Of a stretch of 30,954 nt of DNA, positions 15,109 through 24,227 are shown piece by piece; positions within the stretch are counted from its first letter, which is position 1; the number at the start of each line of letters is the position of its first letter. The translations under genes were made by a program, and so were the position numbers. The stretch comes from an uncultured Bacteroidales bacterium (GTDB lineage Bacteria > Bacteroidota > Bacteroidia > Bacteroidales > UBA932), in assembly GCA_946405485.1 (NCBI GenBank), contig CAMJHJ010000006.1, positions 1 to 30,954 on the forward strand, given 5' to 3'. Below the pieces are notes generated by a model that did not search any database, was not told where the DNA came from, and saw nothing but the letters and a program-made list of their open reading frames with translations.

Positions 15109-18100
15109 TTAATAGGAAGTGAAATTCTCGTCGACCTGCACGCGGACACCTTGCAGGTATTGCCTTGTCGCAGCGCCGGAAGGCCCCTTCCAATAGCCGA
15201 GTAAAGTCCCGAATTTGACGCCGGGAGAGCAAAATATAGAAACACTTTGAGTGTTTACCTCCGGAAGATCGGAAACGATCAGGTATCGCGGGAACAAGGT
15301 ATAATCCACCGGCTCCGACTGTCCGGCCAGGACCTTGTTCAAGATGCCCTGTGTCCATAACGGAGTTCCTGCTGTGACATACGACGTCAGAAAGTTACGA
15401 AGCGGGAAATTGCCTACAGACGGAGAATAAACAACATTGTACTCCGCACTTGAATAGCCCATATTCGCCTTGCCGTAAGCTTTGCTTATCTTGAACTGGC
15501 TTGTCCAGTAGTTTCCCCCGCCGAACTGCGTCATGAACGTACGCCCCGCCTGGTTGACCTGTGCAGCCATCGCCTTGAGATACTTGGCGTGCTTCGGGGT
15601 GACCAGGTGCAACTCGGCGGCATAGTATACGGTGGCTCCGATAAACAGGACCCACTCGACCTCATAATGCAGCTTGAATTCCATGGACTCATACATCGTC
15701 CGGCCTGTCTCCCATCGGTTGCTATACTCAAAACGGACGGTCTGCGGTCCGTAAGGAATCAGCAGTCCGCCGGGCACCGGCTCGTTGTAACTGTCCTTTT
15801 TCGCCTGGTGCGCCTCGTCATACGTCCAACTCATCACCCCGCCCCGGCCGGTATCCTCCTGGACCGTCTCCACATCCCAAACGGGCCCGAACGTCTCATG
15901 GTGCGACGATGTATACGTGGTTTTCGCCCCTTCCCAGGCCAGCTGCGTTGTCGACAGGTCAGAGCCCACGAAGTTGTATTGAATATAAAGATGGATCTTA
16001 CTGTCCTCGTTCAACACATCCAGATTCTTTCCATGCGTATTGCCGGAGGAAAAATATCCCCAGATATTCAACACGGCATCAGTTCCAGGTTGCACATATC
16101 CGCTACCGCTCTGCGAAGAAATCATCCCCAGCAAAGGTTTCGAGAACTGGCACCGCTGCTGAAAGACATGGCCGGAATACAAGCCCGTTCTGCTGTTCGC
16201 ATTGACGTACAACGTCGGGGCTGCCGCCGCGGTCATGGTCGTGACGCCACGGTTGTTGTAATTCAGCGTCAGCAAATCTCCCCCGCCGCTATACGTCGTT
16301 TTCCGGCAGTACACGTTGGACGTGACATAATTCACTCCGATGCATTCCCCGCATCCGCCGGTGGGAGCGGCCGTAAACGCAAGGTAATTCTCATACAGCG
16401 TATCGTCAAAGGAAGCCAGATCCAGGAAGTTGTTTCCGCCGAAATCCATATACCCGAACTTCGTAACCGTTCTAGGCGTCCCGTCGATAGGAAGCACAAG
16501 ATTGTCCGTCGAAACGGCTGTCTTCAGATAAGGTTCGGAAATCCTGACGGGGACCTCGACGGAGTCATTCAGCCAGTCTTCCGAGAAGAAGACAATCTCG
16601 CCGGAGCGGGAGTCCCAGCCGTGCGACGGCTGGAAGCGGTTCGGGTAGAAGGCGTACACATCCAGCGAACCCAGGTAGGTCTGCGCGGCATAAGCCGCGT
16701 CCTGCACATCCAGCAGCGGGGTACCGGCGGCGGTCCGGGCACAGCCCGGGAACGGAGCCGCATCGCTGGCGCTGGTCTTCCACATCCGGTTCCCGCTCTT
16801 CCCGCCGCAGTCCGGCTGGACCGCGGCGTACTTGACGGTGCTCCCGGCAAAGCCGGACACCGTCACGGTCCGCTTCTGCCCGAGGTAGAATTCGTCCGTC
16901 AGGGACTTCCCGTCGGCGACGGACACCGTCAGGTCATCGTACAAGGCCAGGCGGAAATCCGCCGTCACCGTGCCGCCCGGAAGCAGGCGCAGGGTGAAGG
17001 TCCGGGCGGGATCCGCCTTGCGGGCCTCAAACTTCGCCGCATCCGTCACTGAAAAGGAGAGCCGCCCGGAGGCCTTCTCCCAGCTCGCGCTGATGCCGTG
17101 ATCTGCCAGCCAGTTGGCGTCCGCCGTACCCGCCTGGAGGAAGGCCCCATACCAGGAGCAGTCCGACAGGCTGGCGGGCGTGAAATCCGTTGATGCGCTT
17201 GCGTCCTTGCCCAGAAGCAGGTTCGTGCTCCCCAGCGCCCCGAGCGGATTCATATAAAGATAAAACGCCCCGGGACGCGACTTGCGTACCGCCACCAGGC
17301 GGCTGTCGTTCACTGTCCCGATGTCCGTCAGGAAGGCCGCGTCCGCCGTCAGCGCAAATCGGCGCGAATCCGTCAGGTCCGGCGTCACGCGCCAGTCCGG
17401 ATCGAAGATACTGCCCACCCGTAAGGACAGGGACACCTTGTACTCGCGCCCACGCTCCAGGTCGAAGTTCGAACAATTGTCCCGCCCCAGATAGAAGCGG
17501 TAGGTCACATCGCCCCCATAGCCACCGGCCGCGGGGTTCAGATGGCCGCAGAACTCTACGTAGGTCAGATACGGCTCCACGCCGCCCAAATTCCTGGCAA
17601 TCAACTCGTCCCGGGTCTTCAGGCGACTGTCCGCATTCCCCGACAGCAGGGTTCCCTGCATGTTCTCCGGCACATAGAAACTAAAGGTCGTCACCGAAGC
17701 GTTGGTGGAAGACATGTCCGGATCGTAATCGCTCTGCGTCAGCACGTCGGCCGCTTCGGCGGCCTTCTGGGACGCGTTCGAGAACGGCTGGAGCCGCCCG
17801 TTCGCCTGGCGCAGATACAGGTGCGAATTGACAAAAAACTCCGGGTTCGCCCCGCCGCCGTCGAAGGCGCCGTGGTCGATGCTGACGGTCACTTTGCTGA
17901 ACAGCCGGCAGCACCGGTCCGCATCGGGAATGCCTTGTCCGGCCCCCGCGAGGCTCGCCGTGTTGATATTTTTCCGGATCAGCGCGTACGGGATGCCGCA
18001 GGCAGCCACGTCCGTGAACGTTTCCCGGCGGTAGCCGGTCACCAGGTCGCCCCCGTCGAGCCGGTAGGCCAACGCCTCCAGGGACGTTTCCTCCATGGGG

Positions 18101-18537
18101 AAAGAGGCGCCCAGCGCGTCCTGCAGGTTCACCGGGACGCCGTCCGACTTGCGCATGGCATTCAGGTTGCCCAGGATGTAGAAATCGCACATCGCCAGCG
18201 GCACGCGCAGGCTGAGGGGAGCAAGCGTCTGGTTGTCCAGCTCGTCCTGCCGGAAAAAACGGGAGGTCGCCAGCTGGCGCGTGTCACTCCGGAACACCAG
18301 CACGAGGGCCCCGCTTCCGCGGGCCTCCACGTCCCTGAGCAGGGACGCCTTCGTCCCGGGCTCCCCGTCGTCCGCCGGCGCGAGTGTCAGGGGCAGGTCC
18401 ACCCAGCGTTCCTGCCCGTCCGCCGCGCCCTGGTCCGCGGGGAAAAAGGTATTCAGCCCTTCCGGCTTGCAGCTGCCCGGCAAAAGCAGGCAGCTGCACG
18501 CCGCAAGGAGCGTCAAATATCGTCTAATCCTTTTCAT
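15109..18537 (-). CDS. Large DUF4906-type lipoprotein, putative fimbrial tip/adhesin subunit
   Basis: Last and largest gene of the fimbrial operon (1142 residues). A lipoprotein signal ends at PGSC (Cys23). The N-terminal half has fimbrillin-like features: SLRVPLAMCDFYILGNLNAM, a DRCCRLFSKVTVSIDHGAF strand as in Mfa-type subunits, and SFYVPENMQGTLL, the motif I associate with DUF4906 proteins. The C-terminal half (about 600-1142) is a separate beta-rich region with many Tyr/Asn/Gly residues, including short Cys-containing stretches such as GGCGECIGVNYVTSNVYC. Size, position and architecture suggest a tip adhesin whose C-terminal region contacts a ligand; that role is inferred. The start at 18537 matches the signal peptide, four bases after the Mfa2-like gene. 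The terminator at 15066-15103 ends the operon. Confidence 0.8.
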   Translation of the reverse strand: MKRIRRYLTLLAACSCLLLPGSCKPEGLNTFFPADQGAADGQERWVDLPLTLAPADDGEPGTKASLLRDVEARGSGALVLVFRSDTRQLATSRFFRQDELDNQTLAPLSLRVPLAMCDFYILGNLNAMRKSDGVPVNLQDALGASFPMEETSLEALAYRLDGGDLVTGYRRETFTDVAACGIPYALIRKNINTASLAGAGQGIPDADRCCRLFSKVTVSIDHGAFDGGGANPEFFVNSHLYLRQANGRLQPFSNASQKAAEAADVLTQSDYDPDMSSTNASVTTFSFYVPENMQGTLLSGNADSRLKTRDELIARNLGGVEPYLTYVEFCGHLNPAAGGYGGDVTYRFYLGRDNCSNFDLERGREYKVSLSLRVGSIFDPDWRVTPDLTDSRRFALTADAAFLTDIGTVNDSRLVAVRKSRPGAFYLYMNPLGALGSTNLLLGKDASASTDFTPASLSDCSWYGAFLQAGTADANWLADHGISASWEKASGRLSFSVTDAAKFEARKADPARTFTLRLLPGGTVTADFRLALYDDLTVSVADGKSLTDEFYLGQKRTVTVSGFAGSTVKYAAVQPDCGGKSGNRMWKTSASDAAPFPGCARTAAGTPLLDVQDAAYAAQTYLGSLDVYAFYPNRFQPSHGWDSRSGEIVFFSEDWLNDSVEVPVRISEPYLKTAVSTDNLVLPIDGTPRTVTKFGYMDFGGNNFLDLASFDDTLYENYLAFTAAPTGGCGECIGVNYVTSNVYCRKTTYSGGGDLLTLNYNNRGVTTMTAAAAPTLYVNANSRTGLYSGHVFQQRCQFSKPLLGMISSQSGSGYVQPGTDAVLNIWGYFSSGNTHGKNLDVLNEDSKIHLYIQYNFVGSDLSTTQLAWEGAKTTYTSSHHETFGPVWDVETVQEDTGRGGVMSWTYDEAHQAKKDSYNEPVPGGLLIPYGPQTVRFEYSNRWETGRTMYESMEFKLHYEVEWVLFIGATVYYAAELHLVTPKHAKYLKAMAAQVNQAGRTFMTQFGGGNYWTSQFKISKAYGKANMGYSSAEYNVVYSPSVGNFPLRNFLTSYVTAGTPLWTQGILNKVLAGQSEPVDYTLFPRYLIVSDLPEVNTQSVSIFCSPGVKFGTLLGYWKGPSGAATRQYLQGVRVQVDENFTSY

Positions 18538-18541
18538 ACCA

Positions 18542-19372
18542 TCAAATCTCAATGTTCTCATAAGTTTTGTCCCCCTCCCAGTCCTGCACGCTCACGGTGA
18601 TCTCGGCGGAAGCGAATCCCACCTTCACCGACACATCGCGCAGGTCCTCGGCCGTCCAGTCGTAACCCATTTCCGCGAACTTGGCGCCCAGGTCGATCAC
18701 ATAATCGACCCGGCCTTCTCCCTCGCCGTCGGAATTCGGCAGATAGACCTCCAGCAGCAGGTCGTTCGCTTTCTGGCGGGGAATCACGCCGTACCATTCT
18801 CCCACCGCATTCGGGCCCACACTGGCCGAATACTCCCCTTCCAGGGGCTCCAGCGTGTAGATGTCCAGGCCCGAGCAGGTGGCCTTGATCCGGAAGCGCC
18901 AGGGGTAATCCGGAGCCGCCGTCGGCGAATCGTCGAAGAGGAACTGCACCAGGCAGTACTGCTTGTGCGGGGTCGCATCGATCACGTATTCGTCCGACTG
19001 GGCGGAAAAGCTCTCGCCATACGCCCAAAGCAGCCCCGCCTGACAGCCGGGAATCACCCGCATCACCGATTCAACCAGGATGTAATTCTCCGCGCCGCTG
19101 AAGACGGCCGCCCGGGCGAACTCGCGCGGGCAGGCCTGCTTGTATCCACTCCGCAGGATGGCCAGGAAACTGACGTCCTCCCGGTCGATCACATGCGCGT
19201 CCGAGAAGGAAACCAGGCCTTCGTTCATGCCCAGGCGGACGAATTCGTCCGTCAGGACGGTCACGTAGACGGGGCATTCGATCCGGTCCTCCTTGACGCT
19301 GCAGCCCAGCAGGAGCGGGAGCGCCGCCATCCCCAAGATGGCACGCGCCAAATGATTGCAGATTGCGGCCAT
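18542..19372 (-). CDS. FimB/Mfa2-family fimbrial anchor lipoprotein
   Basis: A 276-residue lipoprotein (LPLLLGC, Cys24) resembling the anchor subunits that hold Bacteroidales fimbriae in the outer membrane and limit their length. After the lipid anchor comes ECPVYVTVLTDEF, the start typical of FimB/Mfa2 proteins. A second fimbrillin-like sandwich follows (YCLVQFLFDD, PWRFRIKATCSGLDIYTLEP, GRVDYVIDLGAKFAEMGYDW) and the chain ends ITVSVQDWEGDKTYENIEI. That end resembles the C-termini of the two fimbrillins in the operon. The gene starts 11 bases after the second fimbrillin and ends four bases before the DUF4906-type gene. The family call rests on position and motifs; the sequence is clearly divergent from P. 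gingivalis proteins. Confidence 0.82.
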   Translation of the reverse strand: MAAICNHLARAILGMAALPLLLGCSVKEDRIECPVYVTVLTDEFVRLGMNEGLVSFSDAHVIDREDVSFLAILRSGYKQACPREFARAAVFSGAENYILVESVMRVIPGCQAGLLWAYGESFSAQSDEYVIDATPHKQYCLVQFLFDDSPTAAPDYPWRFRIKATCSGLDIYTLEPLEGEYSASVGPNAVGEWYGVIPRQKANDLLLEVYLPNSDGEGEGRVDYVIDLGAKFAEMGYDWTAEDLRDVSVKVGFASAEITVSVQDWEGDKTYENIEI

Positions 19373-19383
19373 GGCTCCCTGGT

Positions 19384-20475
19384 TTAGATATCCCGGTCGT
19401 AGCGGTCGCCCGTCTCCCAGTCCGTCACGGTGATCACCGGCGTCACGTCGTCGAAAGTGACGGGATGGTTGGGATCCAGCGAGCCGGGACGGTGAATGGT
19501 CAGGTTCACCTTATACTGGCGGTTCGACAGCAGCGGACCGGCTCCCAGCTGGACGGGATAATAGTATTTCACCCAGCCGGAAGCGTACTTGATCGAGGCC
19601 TCCAGTACGAGCAGCGTGGCCCGCGCACACCAGACGGCGTCCTCGCTGACCGCGCAATTGTTGGGATAGGTGTAGAACGCGTGCGGTACCGTGTAGGAGG
19701 TTCCGTAATTTACGACCTGGCCGGCCAGGCTGTCGTAAATCAGGTCGGCCTTGGGCGAGACGGTCTCGGCCGCCAGCCGGGCGTACCAAAGATCCTGCGG
19801 GAGGGCGGCCGGCTCGGAAGTCTCGCCGAAATTGATCCGGGCAGGGACGTTGATCAGGTAGCAGTTCTCCAGCCGGAACATGTCCGCCTTCTGATAGGCC
19901 GGCGAGCTGAAATCGTTCTTCACGCTCTCCAGAATCACGGAAGCGGCCAGGCGCCGGACGCTGATGCTGATTTCCTCGCGGCCCTCATGGAGCGTCACGG
20001 CCGGTGCCGCGTCCGTGCCCGAATGGCCGATCATCAGGAGTTTCGTAGCCGTCGAATACTGCAATTCGTGCGTAAGCGCCAGGAATTCCGACTTGGTCGT
20101 CACCGAACCCGCGGTGCGGTCCTCGGAGTCATTGACCACCGCCCAGATTTCGCGCTGGCCGGTGGAGCACTTCACCGTCATGCCGCTGTAGGTGCCGCTC
20201 GTGACGCCCAGGGGGCTGTCGAAGCCGGCTGATGCGGCGATCTCCAGATTGCCCGCGTCCGCGCCGCTACCGGCCCGGAAAACGAAGATCTGGACATTCT
20301 GGATGGCTTTTTCGTTGGAGGCGCTTTGCGTGCTCACTTTCGTGGACGGCGTATCGAAACGGACAGACAACTCCACATCGCCGACAGCCGGGCGGTCGGA
20401 AGGGGTTTCTTTGTTGCAGGAGACAAACAGCAGGCCGCACACGGCCAGGCAGACAAACAGGAATTTAGTTTTCAT
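19384..20475 (-). CDS. FimA/Mfa1-type fimbrillin (second copy)
   Basis: A 363-residue lipoprotein precursor (LLFVSC, Cys20) with the fimbrillin layout: an N-terminal strand region VELSVRFDTPSTKV, then NVQIFVFRAG, GQREIWAVVNDSEDR and RLAASVILESVKNDF, followed by HAFYTYPNNCAV and the C-terminal domain with NRQYKVNLTIHRPGSLDPN and VITVTDWETGDRYDRDI. In Mfa/Fim systems the lipid-anchored precursor is cleaved on the surface and polymerises by donor-strand exchange; the TPSTKV site could be such a cleavage region. It is probably a structural or accessory pilin. It lies 18 bases after the first fimbrillin gene and shares its C-terminal pattern, so the two look like paralogues. Which one is the main shaft subunit cannot be told from sequence. 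Confidence 0.88.
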   Translation of the reverse strand: MKTKFLFVCLAVCGLLFVSCNKETPSDRPAVGDVELSVRFDTPSTKVSTQSASNEKAIQNVQIFVFRAGSGADAGNLEIAASAGFDSPLGVTSGTYSGMTVKCSTGQREIWAVVNDSEDRTAGSVTTKSEFLALTHELQYSTATKLLMIGHSGTDAAPAVTLHEGREEISISVRRLAASVILESVKNDFSSPAYQKADMFRLENCYLINVPARINFGETSEPAALPQDLWYARLAAETVSPKADLIYDSLAGQVVNYGTSYTVPHAFYTYPNNCAVSEDAVWCARATLLVLEASIKYASGWVKYYYPVQLGAGPLLSNRQYKVNLTIHRPGSLDPNHPVTFDDVTPVITVTDWETGDRYDRDI

Positions 20476-20493
20476 TGTTTTAAGTTGTTTAAA

Positions 20494-21531
20494 TTAAAGG
20501 GATTCTGTGTAAACGGCACCGTCCGTCCAGTCGCTGACGCGGACCTGCGCCGAAAGGTTGGCCTTCTCAATCTTGTCGAAGGGATGGTCCTCCGTATTGC
20601 CCAAGCCGATGAGGGTCAGGTCTACCTTGTAGTCCTTGTTGCGTTCCAGCGTTCGGATCAGCGGCACGGGATAGTAGTAAGGCACATTTTTGATCTGAAC
20701 GACCACCATCAGGACCGTCGCGGTGGGGGTAAAGCTGGCGTTGAAGCCGTTGTTCGGATTGGTCAGCGCATTCGGGAAAGCATAGAAATACTTCTGGGAG
20801 AAGGTGTGGGTCGAGCCCATGGTAACATCCTGATCCAGCGATGCGTAGGTCAGTGTCGGCTCCTGCGCGGCATAGCCTTCCTTCCCGATCACATGCCCCT
20901 CAACGTTGTCCGGCGTGGCGTTCCGGTTCAGCCAGGCGGACGGCGCGGCCGAGCCGGACACGTTCTGGTTGCCGACCACATTGCAGAGGAAGGCGCGCAG
21001 CACCCGCACCGTGCCATACGGCGCGGGCAGGCTGTTGGTCACGGAGCCTAGCGCGACGCGCGCCACGGAGCGGGTCAGCTCGAGCGTGGCGCTGCCCCCG
21101 CTGCCGGACGCGACCGTGGCGTTCGCCTCGGCCGTCATCAGCAGGCCGTCCGGCCGGTTATCGCCCAGCGCGAAGGCCACCTGCTCCAGCTCCGTGCACG
21201 TCGCACACGCATTGGCTTCCGCCAGCGGCGTCCCCTGGAAGTTGGCCAGGGCATAGATGGTTTTCTGGCCGGTCTTGACCTCCATGACCGCCTGGCGCGC
21301 AGTCAGTTCTTCGGAGGTGCAGGCATGCGCGAGGTCGAGCATGCCGTTGGCATCAAACACATACAGGTTCAGTGAGTTGACCTGCATTTCAGCGGAGTTG
21401 GCGCTGGTGATGGCCTTGGTGGCTGCCATGCCGGAGAGGTCGACGGTAAGTTGGCCTCCGTCGCCCGGAAGCGGCTGTCGCTGGCAGGCGAAACAGATAA
21501 AAGACAATAATAGTAACAGTCTGGTTTTCAT
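20494..21531 (-). CDS. FimA/Mfa1-type fimbrillin (first copy)
   Basis: A 345-residue lipoprotein precursor (FICFAC, Cys16). Fimbrillin features: LTVDLSGMAATKAITS near the mature N-terminus, SLNLYVFDANGML, GQKTIYALANFQG, ELTRSVARVALGSV, QKYFYAFPNALTNP, NVPYYYPVPLIRTLERNKDYKVDL and the C-terminus VRVSDWTDGAVYTESL. The ATKA site is a plausible protease-processing point for surface maturation (inference). The ATG at 21531 is chosen over one at 21573 because it opens the signal peptide. The gene lies 20 bases after the OmpA/TPR gene. It is Ala/Asn/Gly rich in its middle part, as exposed pilin surfaces often are. Being the first pilin gene, it is a good candidate for the most abundant subunit. Confidence 0.88.
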   Translation of the reverse strand: MKTRLLLLLSFICFACQRQPLPGDGGQLTVDLSGMAATKAITSANSAEMQVNSLNLYVFDANGMLDLAHACTSEELTARQAVMEVKTGQKTIYALANFQGTPLAEANACATCTELEQVAFALGDNRPDGLLMTAEANATVASGSGGSATLELTRSVARVALGSVTNSLPAPYGTVRVLRAFLCNVVGNQNVSGSAAPSAWLNRNATPDNVEGHVIGKEGYAAQEPTLTYASLDQDVTMGSTHTFSQKYFYAFPNALTNPNNGFNASFTPTATVLMVVVQIKNVPYYYPVPLIRTLERNKDYKVDLTLIGLGNTEDHPFDKIEKANLSAQVRVSDWTDGAVYTESL

Positions 21532-21551
21532 AGTAATTATAGTTATCAAAT

Positions 21552-23561
21552 CTAAGGAATAAGGTCGCCCCAATCCTCATCGGGATCCTTGTGGAGATCG
21601 TAGCGCTTGACGAGCGCGGAGATCTCCGGATCCAGGTTGCCGCGGCTGATGAAGCTGCGGTCCTGGCCGCAGGCGTTGAGATAGTGCTGCACCGCCGCCT
21701 GGTCGTCGCCCCTACGGGCATACAGGATAGCCAGCATATACTCGATCTGGGGCGTTCGCGGCATGGATTCGAGGATTTCCAGGGCCGACAGGTTGCGGTC
21801 CAAGGCCACATACGCCACGGCCGTATTGTAGTCATGGTAAGGTGCCAGAAAGGCCAGCGCGGCCGTGTAATCGTGGTCTCGGATGGCCTGGACGCCTTTC
21901 ATATAGACCGTATCAAGTTCCGTCGTGTGGACCGTGTCCTTCACCATGCCCTTGCGGTGCAGCGCGAACGTGAAACGCACCGTCCGCAGGCGCGGATAAT
22001 ACGTGTCCACGACGTAGCGATACCAGGACTCCCCTTTCATCCGCTTCTCCCGCTCGTCCAGGTTCTCCAGCGCGGCGAATTCCGCGTAGCGCGCCTTCTG
22101 CTCTTCAGTCAGAAGGGTGTCCGCCGCCACCAGCACATCCAGCTTCGGCCAATCCTCCCCGCCGGGGCGGGAAAGGAAAGGAATCTCCTTGCGTGCCCGC
22201 CCGGTGCCGTGGAGCGTCCCTTCGCGCAGGTCGTTGCCGACCGTGAGGAAAAGGCCGTCCTCCCGCTGCACCGAATCCCGCACGAAGCGGATATATTTCT
22301 CGAAATACTCGGAAGCGGCCTGGGAGCGCCGCAGGGTCAAGGCGTTGTTCGCGGCCAGCGAACCCTCCGGCGATGCGGAGGCCGCTATGGTCACGCTGTC
22401 CAGCTCGAAACTGTCGTTCAGCAGCAGGTTGCGAATGTTCTCCTTGATGAAGGCAATCTCACGCGCATTGTCGCCCAGCTGTTCGTCAATGTCGTGACGA
22501 CCGGTCCGGAAGTCGATGTTGCAGGCGGTATTCGCCTCCACATTGCGGGAGATCACCACCGTCTTGTAGCGCTCCGTCCCGTCCACGAAAGCCGACACGG
22601 AGGAGATATAGAAGGTCAGCGGATCGCATCGCGGCACGGTGTAGAGCTGTTTGTCACGCTCGTAAATCTCACCGGACAGCACCACATCCACCTTGCGCAG
22701 GCGGGGGCGCGTGTTGATGGTCTGAACGTAGTTGTACAAGAAAGCGCCGTTGTCAAAACGGATGACGGTGTCCAGCCGGATCCCTTCCGTGACGATCGGC
22801 ACCTTGATGTATTTGTTGAACATCTTCTGCCGGTTGGCCTTGCGCCACTCGTTGCGCCAACGAAGGAACTTGTTTGTATAGTGCTCGATCGCTTCCTGCT
22901 CCGACACGCCGAAATAGCTCTCGAACACCTCATCCGAAACGAAGGTCGTATCCGTCTTGAGGGCATAGACCTGCGGAATGTTCCGCTCGATGAAGATCTC
23001 GAGGTTGCGCATGTCCACGAAAGCCAGCGTGTCACTGACGATCCGCGAGAGGAAGCGTTCATATTGCTGATAACCACGCAGCTGCGCCTTCCGGTACTCC
23101 GAGCCCGTGACCACGATATCGTCCAGCCGGAGACTGTCCTCCAGCACGAACATGTCGGGGTGGAGCCGGAGCTGCCAGTGCGAATCCTGCATCTCCGCCG
23201 GCACGAGCACCTGGAACTCCAGGTCAATCTTTCCGTGACGCTCGGCGATGTTGCGGAAGCGGGCGGTCACCATGGCGGCATCCAGCATTTCCGCGGCCAC
23301 CATTTCCCCGCTCTGCTCGTCCCGGACGGCCTTCATGAGGATCATCTCCCGGCCCTCCAGATCCGTCACGCGGATCGTATCCCGGCGGGGCACCTTCACG
23401 TCGGTGTATTCCGGGAGGAAATCCGCCTGTCGGGGCAGCTGCAGCGAAGCGCTCATCTGCCGGCGGAACACCTCGTTCGCCTTGCGACGGGTGCCGCAGG
23501 CACAGAGCAGCGCCGCCAGCAACAGCAGCGACAGGCCCGTCTTCAGCATCCTTCGTCCCAT
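21552..23561 (-). CDS. Fimbrial-operon lipoprotein with OmpA-like and TPR-like C-terminal parts
   Basis: A 669-residue lipoprotein (LLCAC, Cys22). The N-terminal 250 residues form a beta-rich domain (KIDLEFQVLVPAEMQDSHW, LDDIVVTGSEYRKAQLRGYQ). At about 420-480 a segment SFELDSVTIAASASPEGSLA followed by NNALTLRRSQAASEYFEKYI matches an OmpA-like peptidoglycan-associated domain. The last 140 residues look TPR-like (YMKGVQAIRDHDYTAALAFL; MLAILYARRGDDQAAVQHYL). This is the layout of the large partners found with DUF3575 proteins beside Bacteroidales fimbrillins (some annotated DUF3868); the exact family is uncertain. A role as cell-wall-linked platform or assembly factor for the pilus is inferred. 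The start at 23561 overlaps the DUF3575 stop (TGATG). A longer frame reaching 23930 would only duplicate the DUF3575 coding region in another frame. Confidence 0.83.
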   Translation of the reverse strand: MGRRMLKTGLSLLLLAALLCACGTRRKANEVFRRQMSASLQLPRQADFLPEYTDVKVPRRDTIRVTDLEGREMILMKAVRDEQSGEMVAAEMLDAAMVTARFRNIAERHGKIDLEFQVLVPAEMQDSHWQLRLHPDMFVLEDSLRLDDIVVTGSEYRKAQLRGYQQYERFLSRIVSDTLAFVDMRNLEIFIERNIPQVYALKTDTTFVSDEVFESYFGVSEQEAIEHYTNKFLRWRNEWRKANRQKMFNKYIKVPIVTEGIRLDTVIRFDNGAFLYNYVQTINTRPRLRKVDVVLSGEIYERDKQLYTVPRCDPLTFYISSVSAFVDGTERYKTVVISRNVEANTACNIDFRTGRHDIDEQLGDNAREIAFIKENIRNLLLNDSFELDSVTIAASASPEGSLAANNALTLRRSQAASEYFEKYIRFVRDSVQREDGLFLTVGNDLREGTLHGTGRARKEIPFLSRPGGEDWPKLDVLVAADTLLTEEQKARYAEFAALENLDEREKRMKGESWYRYVVDTYYPRLRTVRFTFALHRKGMVKDTVHTTELDTVYMKGVQAIRDHDYTAALAFLAPYHDYNTAVAYVALDRNLSALEILESMPRTPQIEYMLAILYARRGDDQAAVQHYLNACGQDRSFISRGNLDPEISALVKRYDLHKDPDEDWGDLIP

Positions 23562-24226
23562 CAGAAAATGAATTGGAGGGAAACACGCACCTCGTCCGGC
23601 AGCACGAAGGCCTTGACCCCTTCGCCCGTGCGCTGCCCGCAATACGGGCACGCATAGGAGACGTAGCGGGTCATGCCGCCCCAGCCGAACAGGCCGAAAT
23701 CCACGTTGAGCCAATGGTTTACGTGCACGGCGTAGCCGCCACCCAAAGAGACGCCGATGGCATCTCCTTCTTCCGTCTCCGGACCGAAGATGCCGCCCCG
23801 GTTGTACTCCTGGTACTGGAGCTTGCCGCCGGCCCACCAGCCGGAATAGGTATACCAGGGCCACCAGCGCCCTGCCACATAGTAAGACTGCTGCCGGGAC
23901 TGGAATTGCGTGTCCTGCCGGTGGCGCCACGTCCAGTTGTTGTAGCGCGCGCCCAGGCCCAAGGTCCAGTGCCGGTGCACGGAATATTGCAATTCTGCGT
24001 TGAGCGTCCCCAGGAAGAGGTAATCCGCAAGGTTCTGGTCCACGGCCAGGCGGGCCCTGTGCTCCAGGTCCGTCTGGTCGAACGCCGCCTGCCCGGCAAT
24101 CGCCTGCGCACGCGCAGGGGCGACCAGGCAGCAGGCGGCGACCAGCAACGCGAGCAACGAAGCCCGGGACCGGGCCACAGGAGTGAGGCTGTCGCCGGTC
24201 CGGCCCCAGGTTTCGCTCAGTTGCAT
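23561..24226 (-). CDS. DUF3575-family outer membrane protein of the fimbrial operon
   Basis: A 221-residue protein with an N-terminal signal (ASLLALLVAACCLVAPARAQ). The mature chain alternates short amphipathic strands as in a small eight-stranded outer membrane barrel: NLADYLFLGTLNAELQYSV, RHWTLGLGARYNNWTW, GGKLQYQEYNRGGIFG, GVSLGGGYAVHVNHWLNVDF. The CPYCGQ pair near the end and the terminal VSLQFIF are both usual in DUF3575 proteins, which accompany Mfa/Fim loci across Bacteroidales. Its function is unknown; a pore or anchoring partner of the OmpA/TPR lipoprotein is plausible. The ATG at 24226 begins one base after the ssb stop. Longer frames (to 24415) would run through ssb and are rejected. 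It is translationally coupled to the next gene. Confidence 0.85.
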   Translation of the reverse strand: MQLSETWGRTGDSLTPVARSRASLLALLVAACCLVAPARAQAIAGQAAFDQTDLEHRARLAVDQNLADYLFLGTLNAELQYSVHRHWTLGLGARYNNWTWRHRQDTQFQSRQQSYYVAGRWWPWYTYSGWWAGGKLQYQEYNRGGIFGPETEEGDAIGVSLGGGYAVHVNHWLNVDFGLFGWGGMTRYVSYACPYCGQRTGEGVKAFVLPDEVRVSLQFIF

Positions 24227-24227
24227 C

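Noticed and set aside
21591..23657. 688-codon plus-strand frame opposite the OmpA/TPR gene
   Set aside because: Antisense shadow of a gene with clear lipobox, OmpA-like and TPR-like parts; its own translation is Arg/His/Val-rich without motifs.
23562..23930. N-terminal extension of the OmpA/TPR gene to 23930
   Set aside because: It would run through the DUF3575 gene in another frame and bury the lipoprotein signal at MGRRMLKTG in the middle of the chain.
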